From positions 68,688 through 132,687 of the forward strand of contig JAQBPO010000033.1 of NCBI GenBank assembly GCA_028287465.1: a stretch of 64,000 bases of DNA, in the 5' to 3' direction. The DNA comes from Fibrobacterota bacterium. Lineage in GTDB: Bacteria > Fibrobacterota > Fibrobacteria > UBA11236. Position 1 is the stretch's first letter, and each line of letters begins with the position of its first letter. Under the pieces are notes generated by a model. It did not search any database, was not told the origin of the DNA, and saw only the letters and a program-made list of their open reading frames with translations. The position numbers and the translations under genes are program-made. Below, piece by piece: positions 7,787-17,035 of the stretch.

Positions 7787-9466
7787 TCAGAGGCCGATGG
7801 TGACGCTGGAGATATAGCGGCCGCCGGCCGTGGTCACGCTCAACCGGTATACCCCGGGACGCGGTTTCGCAAAGCGCCACAGCAACCCTCCCGAGACCCC
7901 GGAAACCATCGAGTCCGAAGAGGCCGCGAGACGGCCGTCATTGCCCCAAAGCTCCATGCGGGCCGCGCCCCGGAAGGCGCCGTCGGCCGGAGAGACCTCG
8001 AGCTCGACCCCGGTACCCCTATCGACGACCTTGATGCGCCCCAAGGGCTTCACGGGGATCGCCACGACCCCGATGATCGGTTCGACGGGTTCGATGATGA
8101 GCTTCACGGTGCCGGCCACCTTTACCTTGGCCAAGGTCAGCAGTCCGTCCGCCCCGGCCTTCACGGTGGTCCCGGAGCCGGTTTTGGATCCCAGCCAGTA
8201 CCGGTAGTCCTTCCCGGGCTGCACGACGAATGCCTGGAGCCGGCGGGGGGTGATATCGGTGGTGCCGGTCCCGAAAAGGTCGACTTCGTAATGGTTGGTA
8301 TTGTCCACGATGGTGCCCGGCCTCCAGCCCAGGTTCTCCAGATCGTTGTAGAAGTCCTGGACCCCGGTCACGTCCGTGGAGTTGTTGTCGAAGGCCAGAT
8401 AGCTCTGGTTCCTACGGAAGCCGAAGAGCCATTGCAGCCGGATGAAGTTCGACTCGCTATGGCCGCCCGTGTACCGGAAATACGAATACCCGTAATGGCC
8501 CGCCTTGAACGCCGCTTGCAGGCGGTTCGCCGCGGACATGTCCACCGAAATGTCCAGCTTGCCGTGGGTCATGTTGACATAGGGCGGATCGTACCGCCTG
8601 CCCCCGTTAAAGGCCGAGGCGCCCAGGTGGGAGGGCCCCACGAACCAGCTCATGTCCGTGTAATCGCGGGCCGGGTAGTCCTTGCCGTCAAGCCCCTTGG
8701 TCGAAAGCTTCTCCTCCTGGGTGCCCACCATCTTCTCGGAGAAGTTGAGGCAGAAGTTCTCGTTGCCGCAGGGTCCGCCCTTGAAATCGGCGAACCCGGC
8801 ATGCGCGTGGATGGCGGCGAAGATCTCCGGATGCTTGATCCCCATGCGGTAGGTGCCCGTGCCGCCCATGCTGTGGCCGCGAAGGTACACCCTGTTCACG
8901 TCCACCGACTTTTTCGCCAGCTCGGTGGCGCCGGAAGCCGCGAGCAGGGCGCAGGCATCCTTGATCCGGTCCTTCAGGAGGGCGATGATGGATTCTTCCG
9001 CCCAGGGGGTGGGGACGTTCCCGACCTTGCCGCCCCACCACCAGGTTCCCTGGTTGTTCGAGTTCTCCAGGGCGACGGTGAGGAAGAGCGCGTTCTCCCA
9101 GGCGCCTTCGTATTCCATGATATAGGATTCGGAATTGAGGATGACGTTGATGTCCTCGGTATCCTGCCAGGAGTGCAGGCCCAGGATCAAGGGGAGGGAA
9201 TCCTTCACCGTGGCCGTAAGGGGGCTCTTCCAGTAGGTGAGCCGCCAGCTCAAGGTATGGTCGACCGAACCCTCCTTGATGGTGACGGTGCCGTTCACCG
9301 CTTTCGCTTTGTTGGCGCCCGTGCCGTACAGGCCATCGAAGTCGTCCTGGGTCGTGCAGTCCCGGGGCCGGATATCGGACGTATCCCATTTCCCTCCGAT
9401 GCATTGCCCGATGGCGGAGGATGCCATGGCCATGGCCAGGAGCGGGTAGAATGCGGGGCTGAACAT
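7787..9466 (-). CDS. Secreted alpha/beta-hydrolase, CE1/feruloyl-esterase-like, with C-terminal sorting-like tail
   Basis: The 559-residue protein has a signal peptide ending near SAIGQC (residue 22). An alpha/beta-hydrolase domain follows with LGLHSW and the nucleophile elbow GHSMGG at 197-202 (Ser199), then HAHAGFADF. A late GGHSESNF may supply the catalytic histidine. Residues 370-470 contain DITPRRLQAF and PGKDYRYW, a stretch repeated in the esterase-like protein at 13609-15687. The last 80 or so residues (ELWGNDGRL, PGVYRLSV, SSVTIGL) look like an FCB-group C-terminal sorting domain. It is probably exported and surface-bound or released, removing acyl groups from a polysaccharide. Substrate is unknown. 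Confidence 0.82.
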   Translation of the reverse strand: MFSPAFYPLLAMAMASSAIGQCIGGKWDTSDIRPRDCTTQDDFDGLYGTGANKAKAVNGTVTIKEGSVDHTLSWRLTYWKSPLTATVKDSLPLILGLHSWQDTEDINVILNSESYIMEYEGAWENALFLTVALENSNNQGTWWWGGKVGNVPTPWAEESIIALLKDRIKDACALLAASGATELAKKSVDVNRVYLRGHSMGGTGTYRMGIKHPEIFAAIHAHAGFADFKGGPCGNENFCLNFSEKMVGTQEEKLSTKGLDGKDYPARDYTDMSWFVGPSHLGASAFNGGRRYDPPYVNMTHGKLDISVDMSAANRLQAAFKAGHYGYSYFRYTGGHSESNFIRLQWLFGFRRNQSYLAFDNNSTDVTGVQDFYNDLENLGWRPGTIVDNTNHYEVDLFGTGTTDITPRRLQAFVVQPGKDYRYWLGSKTGSGTTVKAGADGLLTLAKVKVAGTVKLIIEPVEPIIGVVAIPVKPLGRIKVVDRGTGVELEVSPADGAFRGAARMELWGNDGRLAASSDSMVSGVSGGLLWRFAKPRPGVYRLSVTTAGGRYISSVTIGL

Positions 9467-9493
9467 GTCTGGTGCTCCCTGATAAGATGGCTA

Positions 9494-9523
9494 ATTATAC
9501 CAGGATATAGCCGTCATAACCAA
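9494..9523 (-). promoter_or_regulatory. Probable sigma-70-type promoter of the esterase gene
   Basis: Reading leftward, TTGGTT (9523-9518) is followed after 18 bp by a perfect TATAAT (9499-9494). Transcription would begin near 9487, about 20 bp before the ATG at 9466. The -35 is imperfect. Confidence 0.5.
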
Positions 9524-9595
9524 TCGGCGCGAGCCGAATCAACCACGGGATCGCCCGTTTCAGCGGCATTTCCCGATTCTGGGAGCCCGGATTGC

Positions 9596-9624
9596 TTGAC
9601 ATAGTCGGGTAAAACCGTTATCCT
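9596..9624 (+). promoter_or_regulatory. Strong promoter, apparently giving a leaderless mRNA
   Basis: A perfect TTGACA (9596-9601) is separated by 17 bp from TATCCT (9619-9624). Seven bases after the -10 comes the ATG at 9632, so the expected transcription start coincides with the start codon. No Shine-Dalgarno sequence is present. Confidence 0.65.
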
Positions 9625-9631
9625 CGATCGA

Positions 9632-11113
9632 ATGCCCCGCCCAAAGACGAGCCAGCGCCTGCTGGCCCTCCTCATGGCGACCGTGGCCGGGGCCTCAGCC
9701 CAGTCCACCCGTCTGCTCCCGGAAAACCTGATCTACCAGGGTGCATTCCGCTTGCCCGAAAATACGACCTCGGACGATCTCAAGGCCTGGAACTACGGCG
9801 GGTCGGCCCTGGCCTTCTACCCGGACGGGGATCCCTCCGGAGCCGCCGACGGGTATCCCGGATCCCTTTTCGGAGTCGGCCATCCATACGGAATGCAGGT
9901 TTCCGAAATCAGCATTCCCGCGCCCAAGAAGCTGAACGGGAGCAACGCGGACGCATTGCCGGTGGCCAAGACCCTGCAGGGGTTCCAGAACATCACGGGC
10001 GGAGTCCTGCCCGCGGGATCGGAAGTGCGCGTCTCCGGGCTCGAATACCTGCCCAAGCAGACGGGGCAGGCCCAGGGCGGTCTGTATTTCTCCATGGGGC
10101 ATCATTGGATGAATTTCGATCCCGAGGGCGATACCCAGCCCACCCATTGGCATGCCGAACTCAACCTGACCCAGGCAAAGCCCCAAGGACCCTGGGCGCT
10201 CGCCAACCAGAACGCCTTCCGGACCAGCGGATACATCTTCGAAATCGATTCCGCCTGGGCGGCCGTCAATACGCCCGGCAAGCGTCTGGCCGCGGGCGGG
10301 TTCCGGGAACACCTGGGGGGCAGCTACGGACCTTCGCTCTACGCCTTCGGGCCTTGGAACCAAAGCAACCTGCCGCCGAAATCCGATCTCGCCAATACGA
10401 CCCTGTTCGAATACGGGCTCCCGCCGGATTCGATGGTGCAGAACAAGCATGCCGACCTCTGGGAGGGAGGCGCTTGGCTTGCCGTGGGAGGGAAGTCCGC
10501 CGTCGTCCTGATGGGAACCAAGGGCAATGGTCCGCAGTGGTACGGGATTCCCGATGGCGGCACCAAGGGCTGGAACGCCCAACCCTATGCGGGCTGCATG
10601 GCTTTCTTCGACCCCGCCGATCTGGCGAAGGTGGTCAAGGGCCAGTTGAAGCCCTTCAAGGTGCAACCCTACGCCTATCTCGATATCGACGGGCTATTGC
10701 TCCATCCCGGGCAGCGCAATGTCGGCGGCGCCGCCTATGATCGCGCCCATGGACTCCTCTACGTTGCCGAAGCCGACGGCTCCCGGCCCCTGGTCCATGT
10801 ATGGCGCGTTTCCGCGACCGAGATAGGGATACGGTTCGGCCGGGCCGCCGACGCGAAGGAACCCATTTCCATGCTGCCCCTGCCGGGGAAATCGGGGATC
10901 CGGATCGTGGTTGCGGGAGGAGTGGGGCGGGGACCCTTGGTCCTGGACGTCCTGAACATCCGCGGTGGCCGCCTCAGCAGGACCCGGGCCTGGCTGGGCG
11001 ACGCGGCCACGACCATCGACCTGCATGGCGAGGATCTTCCGCCAGGGGGGATGTTCCTCCGCGCCCAAGGCGGGAATCTCGACCGGATGGGCCGGCTTCC
11101 CATCCTGCCTTGA
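9632..11113 (+). CDS. Secreted protein of unknown function, possibly beta-propeller
   Basis: The 493-residue protein has a clear signal peptide (LLALLMATVAGASAQS, cleavage near residue 24). The mature part is rich in Gly, Trp, Tyr and Pro, with patches such as LIYQGAFRLP, YPGSLFGVGHPYG, WYGIPDGG and GGAAYDRAHGLLYVAEADG, the last resembling a propeller blade. No catalytic motif is recognised. The final 75 residues (SGIRIVVAGG, RGGRLSRTRAW, GGMFLRAQGG) resemble the short beta-rich tails of neighbouring secreted proteins. It converges tail to tail with the SGNH-like gene, with a 4-bp gap. Expression is probably from the promoter at 9596-9624. I do not recognise the family. Confidence 0.75.
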   Translation: MPRPKTSQRLLALLMATVAGASAQSTRLLPENLIYQGAFRLPENTTSDDLKAWNYGGSALAFYPDGDPSGAADGYPGSLFGVGHPYGMQVSEISIPAPKKLNGSNADALPVAKTLQGFQNITGGVLPAGSEVRVSGLEYLPKQTGQAQGGLYFSMGHHWMNFDPEGDTQPTHWHAELNLTQAKPQGPWALANQNAFRTSGYIFEIDSAWAAVNTPGKRLAAGGFREHLGGSYGPSLYAFGPWNQSNLPPKSDLANTTLFEYGLPPDSMVQNKHADLWEGGAWLAVGGKSAVVLMGTKGNGPQWYGIPDGGTKGWNAQPYAGCMAFFDPADLAKVVKGQLKPFKVQPYAYLDIDGLLLHPGQRNVGGAAYDRAHGLLYVAEADGSRPLVHVWRVSATEIGIRFGRAADAKEPISMLPLPGKSGIRIVVAGGVGRGPLVLDVLNIRGGRLSRTRAWLGDAATTIDLHGEDLPPGGMFLRAQGGNLDRMGRLPILP

Positions 11114-11117
11114 AGTC

Positions 11118-12050
11118 CTAATGCCGGACGAAGGGCAATAGCTTCCCGGCCAATATCCGCGAATTCGCTTCCGCCCCTCGCGCGTTCAAATGCGTGACGG
11201 TGGCGAACAGGCCCGGATGCCAGGTGGGCAAGGTGTCTTGCAGCAGCTTGATGCCGTCCCAGGTTCCGATTTCCCTGCCCAAGGCATTCGCAGCGGACAG
11301 GTACCCGGGATCCACCGCGTCCTGCGGCAATGGCGACCACCAGAAATAGACGGGGATTCCCTTCGACCTGGAATGCGCGACCAGACGGGCCAAGGCATTC
11401 CGGGTGAAGTCCGAACTTACGAACCCCGTTTCCCGGTTTTTGGGCGCGAGGTAGCGGTGGAACTCGGGAAAGTATCCCGCAGTGCTGTCCAATTCGCCCG
11501 CGAAGGCGTCGAAGCTCCCTCCGAACTCCTCGGGGAAGGAGTTCAGTTGGTGCTTCCGGAAGAGCAGGCTTTGGAAATCCTTGAACCCGGGAGCATAACC
11601 CCGGTTGCCGCGTCCATACGCCAAGAGATAACGTCCCAGCATTCCGAAGCGTCGGGCCCCGGCGAGATCCGGTTGGAAGGCCCGGGGGTTCAGGACGACT
11701 ACCACGGCGGCGGGAACGTGGGTCTCCTCCGTTTCCTCCAGAAGGGATTCATATCCCGCCATGGTGAACGAAAGCAGGGTCCCGAGATTGATGCACGGCA
11801 CCCGGGTGGCCTCCTGGATGATCCCGGGTATCAATCCGAACATGCAGGAACTGTCGCCGATGAGCACGATCGCCCCGTCGGTCCTGCGGATCAACGCCCG
11901 CTTCGCCATCACGGTGGCATCGTCGCTCGTGGGCTGCAGGAACGGGAATCCCGCCAGCGATTCGCTCCGGGCGAGGAAAACCGCTTCCATCAGGAAGATG
12001 CATACCAGGGTAATCCATCCTACGGGGGAAATCACGGCGAACAGCTTCAT
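11118..12050 (-). CDS. SGNH-like O-acetylation accessory protein (AlgX/AlgJ/DltD type)
   Basis: The 310-residue protein has one N-terminal hydrophobic helix (about residues 7-25) and then a soluble domain. IVLIGDSSCMFGL near residue 62 matches the GDS block of SGNH hydrolases. It follows the MBOAT gene with a 4-bp gap. MBOAT enzymes are commonly paired with a periplasmic SGNH-like partner that receives the acyl group and transfers it to the polysaccharide. This context is the main support. A clear distal Asp-x-x-His is not obvious; HLNARGAEAN near the C-terminus could contain the histidine. Confidence 0.7.
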   Translation of the reverse strand: MKLFAVISPVGWITLVCIFLMEAVFLARSESLAGFPFLQPTSDDATVMAKRALIRRTDGAIVLIGDSSCMFGLIPGIIQEATRVPCINLGTLLSFTMAGYESLLEETEETHVPAAVVVVLNPRAFQPDLAGARRFGMLGRYLLAYGRGNRGYAPGFKDFQSLLFRKHQLNSFPEEFGGSFDAFAGELDSTAGYFPEFHRYLAPKNRETGFVSSDFTRNALARLVAHSRSKGIPVYFWWSPLPQDAVDPGYLSAANALGREIGTWDGIKLLQDTLPTWHPGLFATVTHLNARGAEANSRILAGKLLPFVRH

Positions 12051-12054
12051 GGCT

Positions 12055-13437
12055 TCAGAATTGGAAGTAGATGAAGGAGTTGGATTCCCATTTGCCCGCC
12101 ACCATGGTTATGAGGTATATGCCCAAGTAGAATAAAACCCGCATGGCGGGATGGATGCGGAAAACGGAAAACATGTCCTTGCGAAGGAACTGTACGCCTT
12201 CCATGAGCAGGAGAGGGACGATCAGGACCAGTACGTGGACCCTCGGAAGGTAAGAAGGGGTGAAGCGTCCCAAAGCCGCGAAGAAGTCGAGGCATTCCCC
12301 CAGGCTGGAAGCGCGGAAGAACACCCAGCCCACGCAGACCAGTTGGAAAAACAGGATCGCTCCCACCGCTCTGGGCGGGCGGAACCCCGTCTTCCTGCCG
12401 AAAAAGCGGAAAGCCACGAGCAGAAGCCCCTGGTAGAATCCCCAGAGGAGAAAGGTCCAATTGGCCCCGTGCCAAAGCCCTCCGAGGATCATGGTAACCA
12501 TAAGGTTACGGTATGTGCGGAGCGATCCGTGGCGGTTGCCCCCCAGGGAAACGTAGAGGTAGTCCCTAAGCCATGTGGAAAGGGAGATATGCCAGCGTTG
12601 CCAGAACTCGCTGGGGCCGGCGCTGAAATACGGGAAATCGAAATTGAGCCGCAGACGTATACCCAGCAATAGCGAGGAGCCGCGAGCGATGTCCGTGTAT
12701 CCCGAAAAGTCGCAGTATATCTGGAACGCGAAGGCGTAAATCACCGCCAGGGCCGTGAAGAAGTTGAGGGAGGAAAGGTTGCTGAAACCGTAGTTCGCCA
12801 ATTCGGCAAGATTGTCGGCGATGAGGATTTTCTTGAACATCCCCCAAAGGATCAGGTAGGCCCCTTCGGAAGCCAGCTCCTTGGTCATGGTACGCGGATT
12901 CGACAGTTGGCCGAAGAGATTGGCGAACCTCTCGATGGGTCCGGCCATGAGTTGTGGAAAGTAACTTACGAACAGGGCATAGGAAAAGAACCCGCGGATG
13001 GGTTTGATATCCCTGCGATAGACGTCGATGATATAGCCCATCGATTGGAAGGTATAGAAGGAGATGCCCACGGGCAGGATGATGTGCAGGGTGCCGACGT
13101 TCGAGTGGAAACCGAAGGATTGCAGGAGCCGCGCCATGGAATCCGCGAAAAAATTGTAGTACTTGAAAAAGCCCAGCGCCCCCAGGTTGATGGAGATGCT
13201 CAATGCCAGCATCGCCTTTCTTGCGAAGGGCGTTTCCGTGCGGGCCAGGGCGTTCGCCAAGGCGAAATCGCAGCATGTCGAAAGGATCATCAGCAGCAAG
13301 AAGCGCCAATCCCAGTATCCGTAGAAGAAATAGCTGGCGGCAAGCAGCAGCGGGTTCTGGAGGCGGAACGGCAAGGAATGGTAAAGGAGCAGGACGCAAG
13401 GAAGGAAAAGCAGGTATTCCAGTGAATTGAAGAGCAC
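12055..13437 (-). CDS. MBOAT-family O-acyltransferase (AlgI-like)
   Basis: The 460-residue protein has about ten membrane helices and starts with GTG behind an AGGAG sequence. It begins LFNSLEYLLFLP, as AlgI-like proteins often do. Family marks are YSFQSMGYIIDVYR-like FYTFQSMGYIIDVYR, EFWQRWHISLSTWLRDYLY and the catalytic WHGANWTFLLWG. AlgI-type MBOATs carry acetyl groups across the inner membrane for O-acetylation of exopolysaccharides. It is the first gene of a two-gene operon with the SGNH-like protein, so the pair probably acetylates the polymer made by this locus. Confidence 0.92.
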   Translation of the reverse strand: MLFNSLEYLLFLPCVLLLYHSLPFRLQNPLLLAASYFFYGYWDWRFLLLMILSTCCDFALANALARTETPFARKAMLALSISINLGALGFFKYYNFFADSMARLLQSFGFHSNVGTLHIILPVGISFYTFQSMGYIIDVYRRDIKPIRGFFSYALFVSYFPQLMAGPIERFANLFGQLSNPRTMTKELASEGAYLILWGMFKKILIADNLAELANYGFSNLSSLNFFTALAVIYAFAFQIYCDFSGYTDIARGSSLLLGIRLRLNFDFPYFSAGPSEFWQRWHISLSTWLRDYLYVSLGGNRHGSLRTYRNLMVTMILGGLWHGANWTFLLWGFYQGLLLVAFRFFGRKTGFRPPRAVGAILFFQLVCVGWVFFRASSLGECLDFFAALGRFTPSYLPRVHVLVLIVPLLLMEGVQFLRKDMFSVFRIHPAMRVLFYLGIYLITMVAGKWESNSFIYFQF

Positions 13438-13556
13438 ACTTACTCCTGGAACGCGCGATCGGAAGTATAATCACCCTTGAATGAAGACCACAGGTCCCGA
13501 ATATAGATTCCAGCGTCACATGAAGCACACTTGTCGCACGCAGCTTGCGGGTTACC

Positions 13557-13585
13557 TTGACTCGGGGTGGCTTAAACCCTATAAT
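13557..13585 (+). promoter_or_regulatory. Near-consensus sigma-70 promoter
   Basis: TTGACT at 13557-13562 and a perfect TATAAT at 13580-13585 are spaced exactly 17 bp apart. The expected start is near 13592. The ATG at 13609 follows an AAGGA ribosome-binding site at about 13596-13600. Confidence 0.75.
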
Positions 13586-13608
13586 TGGCGCAGAAAAGGA
13601 TTTACCGC

Positions 13609-15687
13609 ATGAAACCAGGCATCCGCTTCGGCGCGCTGTTCATCGCCCTGGCGCTCTCCGGATTCGCCGACGCCCCAAAAAACCTGACCGCGCGGTTCCG
13701 CTCCGGTCAGATCTTCCTGACTTGGGACGAAGATCCGGAAGCGAGCGGATACAAGGTTTACAAAATACCCGGTTCGCTTCCCTCCGAAGCGGATCTCACC
13801 GCCGGAAACATGCGGGTAACGGTCCCCAAGGGCTTCGCGGACAACCCCATCCTGGCGGACCTTTCGAAAGGCGCGGGCCCATACGGCAATTCCGGTTGGA
13901 CCGATGTCACGCCCGCTTGCGCCATCACCCGCAACGTGGTCGATGGGCTCGATCCGGCGGACGCCGGAGTCGCGAAGCCCGTTCCCGCCGGACGCAACCT
14001 GGTGGTGCTCACCTCCGACGGAGCCGGCCAATATTGCTATGCGGTGACCAGCATCATCGGCGGGGCCGAGGTCAGGAAAATCATCGCCGGCACCGGCGGC
14101 AACCGGGCGGGACCCGTGAGCGAATCCGTGCAGGATCCGGAGCCGGTCCTGATCTGGCAGGCCGCCTCCAAGGCCGCCAGGATGTATCTGCAGTACGTCG
14201 ACATCGAAAAATACAATTCGGTCCGGTATGCATGGCCGTATTGGGTCGGCGCCAAGCCGGGCGTGAAGAACGGCCTGCTGGAGCTTCGCCTTCAGGGGGG
14301 CGATCAGCACATGCAGGACGCGAGGGATTCCGTAACGGAATTCGAGGCCTTGAGCCGCGGCGTTGCCGTGAAGGTGATGCCCACGGAGGAATGGGAGCTT
14401 TGGTTCGGCCATAGCGCCACCTACGACTACAAGGCCAACGCGGGCAATCCGGTGGCGGATTCAGGCCCCATCGTGAACTTTTCCCAAGCGCGCATCATGG
14501 ATTTCCTCCATTGGATGATCGAAAAGGGTCCTTATGCCGAGCGTATCGATACCAACCGCATCGTGGCGCGCGGAGCGTCCAACGGCGGATTGGGATGCCT
14601 GGAATTCTCCTTCGACTACCCCGACTTCTTCGCCTTCAGCGAATGCGAAATCGCTCCCACGAACATCCAGGACAACGATTACGGAAGCGGCCGCTATGAC
14701 GAATTCTTCGGGAAGCCCAAGCAGAACCTGAAGGTATCCTTTACGGGGTGGCGGAGCGAGGGGTTGAAGCGGGCATACGAAGGAACCACGGTCGACAAGT
14801 GGCTCAACCTGGAACAAATGCTGCTGGAAAAACCCGGGGCCGACCTTCCCTGGATCCACGTGGCGCACGGAGGGCGGGACCAGGTGGTTCATTGGCCCGA
14901 ACAGGGCAAAAGCTACTATACCAACCTGAACGCCGCCCGCCGGGGGTTTTGCGGAGGAGTCGACGGCGGCGGAGGCCATACCGGTCCCGATATTCCCGCC
15001 ATCGCGCAGTTGCTCACCTTACGGAAAAACCACTCTTATCCGGCCTTTTCCAATGCCAGGGCGAATGCCGCCCTTCCCCTGCCCGATAAGCCCGAGGTGA
15101 AGCCGTACGTCCTTAATACCCACCTCATGTGGAGTACCCCGGACTTCAAAGTGGGAGGCATCCAGAATAGCGTCGATGAACCCAACCGCTACGAAATCGT
15201 CATCGCTTCAAGCCAGGGAAACGATATCGCGGACATCACGCCGCGCCGGTTGCAGAAATTCAAGGTGGCGCCTGGCAAAACCTATTTCCTGGCGAATGTC
15301 TCCGTGAACGACGACAAATCGGTTTTCCAGACCGACACGATCGTGGCCGACCCTCAGGGCCTTCTCACCTTCAGGAACTTCATGATCAAAAGCGGCGACG
15401 GCGTCAGCGGAGGCAGCCGGCTCGTGATCAAGCCGCAAGTGCTGGTTTCCATCCTACCGAAGGATGGGAAAAAGGGCGCGCCGGCAGGATACGGAGTGCT
15501 CTACGATCCGGAATCCGTTTTACGCTTCGTGGAGAGGAATCCCCGGACCCGTTTCTACGATGTGCGCGGAAGCCTGGTTCTCGACGGGAGCCTGCCGGGC
15601 GCAGGGAGCGGTCGATCGCGATTCGAGGATTTGGGCCGCGGTCCGTTCCTGTTCATCACCGACGCGCGCCCGCCGAAGGGATTCTGA
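13609..15687 (+). CDS. Secreted two-domain esterase-like protein (Fn3-like + alpha/beta-hydrolase)
   Basis: The 692-residue protein starts at the ATG after the promoter, with a signal peptide ending near LSGFADA. Residues 25-110 (NLTARFRSGQIFLTWDEDPEASGYKVYK) look like a fibronectin type III domain, consistent with a binding module. A hydrolase domain follows with nucleophile elbow GASNGG (Ser324) and HVAHGGRDQVVHW, which may hold the catalytic Asp/His. Residues 510-610 include DITPRRLQKF and PGKTYFL, shared with the esterase at 7787-9466. The tail (RTRFYDVRGSL, GRGPFLFIT) again resembles a sorting domain. The last 32 bp overlap the convergent GT4 gene. Substrate is unknown. Confidence 0.78.
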   Translation: MKPGIRFGALFIALALSGFADAPKNLTARFRSGQIFLTWDEDPEASGYKVYKIPGSLPSEADLTAGNMRVTVPKGFADNPILADLSKGAGPYGNSGWTDVTPACAITRNVVDGLDPADAGVAKPVPAGRNLVVLTSDGAGQYCYAVTSIIGGAEVRKIIAGTGGNRAGPVSESVQDPEPVLIWQAASKAARMYLQYVDIEKYNSVRYAWPYWVGAKPGVKNGLLELRLQGGDQHMQDARDSVTEFEALSRGVAVKVMPTEEWELWFGHSATYDYKANAGNPVADSGPIVNFSQARIMDFLHWMIEKGPYAERIDTNRIVARGASNGGLGCLEFSFDYPDFFAFSECEIAPTNIQDNDYGSGRYDEFFGKPKQNLKVSFTGWRSEGLKRAYEGTTVDKWLNLEQMLLEKPGADLPWIHVAHGGRDQVVHWPEQGKSYYTNLNAARRGFCGGVDGGGGHTGPDIPAIAQLLTLRKNHSYPAFSNARANAALPLPDKPEVKPYVLNTHLMWSTPDFKVGGIQNSVDEPNRYEIVIASSQGNDIADITPRRLQKFKVAPGKTYFLANVSVNDDKSVFQTDTIVADPQGLLTFRNFMIKSGDGVSGGSRLVIKPQVLVSILPKDGKKGAPAGYGVLYDPESVLRFVERNPRTRFYDVRGSLVLDGSLPGAGSGRSRFEDLGRGPFLFITDARPPKGF

Positions 15688-17035
15688 CTGAACCCTCGGT
15701 CAGCACCGCCAACATGCGGGCCGACAATCTCTCCCCTTCGAACTCGGTCATGAAACTCTCGGGCGCCGTTCCGGTCGCGGCACGTCCTTCCGCCGCCTTC
15801 CCGAAAACGGCCGCGAAGGCGGCGGCGCTTTCGGTGCCGTTGAATACGGTGCCCAGGCCATGGCGTTCCAGCAGGGAGGCCGTTTCCGATCCGGGATCCG
15901 CCACGCAGAGGATCTCGGGCCCCGCGAAGACGTATTCGAAAGCCTTGGCCGGGATCTGATCCTGGGTTCCGGACTGGAGCAACAGCAATACGTCCGCCTT
16001 GACCTCTTCGCGCTTGGCCGCCGAAGTGCTCACCTCCCCGACCAATTGCAGCGCTTGGGGAACGCCCGCGGTGGCGAAAGCCTCGATCAAGGGGGCGGGA
16101 TCCATGACCTGCCCCAGGAACCGGAACACGATGGGCCGCGGTCCCTTCCATTGCGCCGCGACCGTGGCGAAGGCCTTGGCCAGGGATGCGGGCATCCGGC
16201 TGGGGTACAACATGCCGATATGGGACACGATGAATTCCGTTTTCACGGCCTGCCCCTGTTCGTCCCGGTACCGTTGCATTTCCTGCATGACTCCGGGTTC
16301 GAATCCGTTGTAGATGGTCCGGATGCGGCCCTCGAGGCCGGGAAAGGCTTCCAGGAAGCCTTTCTCCATCGAGGCGGTATTGGTGATGACGGCCTTTCCG
16401 GAGGCCAGGACCTTGCTTTCCAGGTAGCGGCTGGCGGGATGCCCTTTCCAATAGCGGTTCAAGGTCCAGGGATCGCGGAAATCCAGGAATACGGGAATGC
16501 CCAGCATCCGGCCCGCGATGGCGCCGAGGATCATGGGCGACCAGGGCGGGCCGGTCACGTAGATGGCCTGAGCCTTGCCGCGCGCATGATCCAGCAGGAC
16601 CATGGGAAGGGTGGTCACGATCCAACCCCAGTACGGGTCGGGCACGCCGAACAATTCCATGACCGAGTCCACAAGGCGTCCCGCGAGGCCTTTTCCGGAT
16701 CGCGCGGAATCAGGAGCCGCCGCGACGGGAGCGGATTTCACGGCCGCGGCGGGAGGAACGCCGCCGTTCTTATTCCGCAACCCATCCCGGATCGCGAGCA
16801 GGATCTTGAACCCGTGGAAGGACGGGGTGCGATAGACGCGTACTCCCGCAGGGATCTTCGCGGAAAGGGCGGGATCGATCCCGGAATAATTCTTCAGGCC
16901 CGGCGTCGAAGGATGCACGCAGAAGACGCTGACCTCATGGCCTTGGCGGCGGAAATGCTCCACGAACCGGAGGGGCCTCCGGTAGCCGACCTGGGATACG
17001 GGAGGGAAGAAAAAGGAGACCACCATTATCTTCAT
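15656..17035 (-). CDS. Glycosyltransferase family 4-like
   Basis: The 459-residue GT-B protein begins MKIMVVSFFFPPVSQVGYRRP. The start overlaps the FemAB stop as ATGA (17032-17035). The open frame extends upstream into FemAB but that part is a shadow. An alanine- and proline-rich linker near residues 105-135 (PPAAAVKSAPVAAAP) interrupts the N-terminal domain. ITGPPWSPM-like VTGPPWSPM, FLDFRDPWTLNRYW and IYNGFEP are typical of GT4 enzymes of exopolysaccharide loci. The C-terminal part is less canonical, and the usual EAMA donor loop is replaced by PAKAFEYVFAGPEILCV, which still carries a plausible glutamate. Confidence 0.85.
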   Translation of the reverse strand: MKIMVVSFFFPPVSQVGYRRPLRFVEHFRRQGHEVSVFCVHPSTPGLKNYSGIDPALSAKIPAGVRVYRTPSFHGFKILLAIRDGLRNKNGGVPPAAAVKSAPVAAAPDSARSGKGLAGRLVDSVMELFGVPDPYWGWIVTTLPMVLLDHARGKAQAIYVTGPPWSPMILGAIAGRMLGIPVFLDFRDPWTLNRYWKGHPASRYLESKVLASGKAVITNTASMEKGFLEAFPGLEGRIRTIYNGFEPGVMQEMQRYRDEQGQAVKTEFIVSHIGMLYPSRMPASLAKAFATVAAQWKGPRPIVFRFLGQVMDPAPLIEAFATAGVPQALQLVGEVSTSAAKREEVKADVLLLLQSGTQDQIPAKAFEYVFAGPEILCVADPGSETASLLERHGLGTVFNGTESAAAFAAVFGKAAEGRAATGTAPESFMTEFEGERLSARMLAVLTEGSVRIPSAGARR

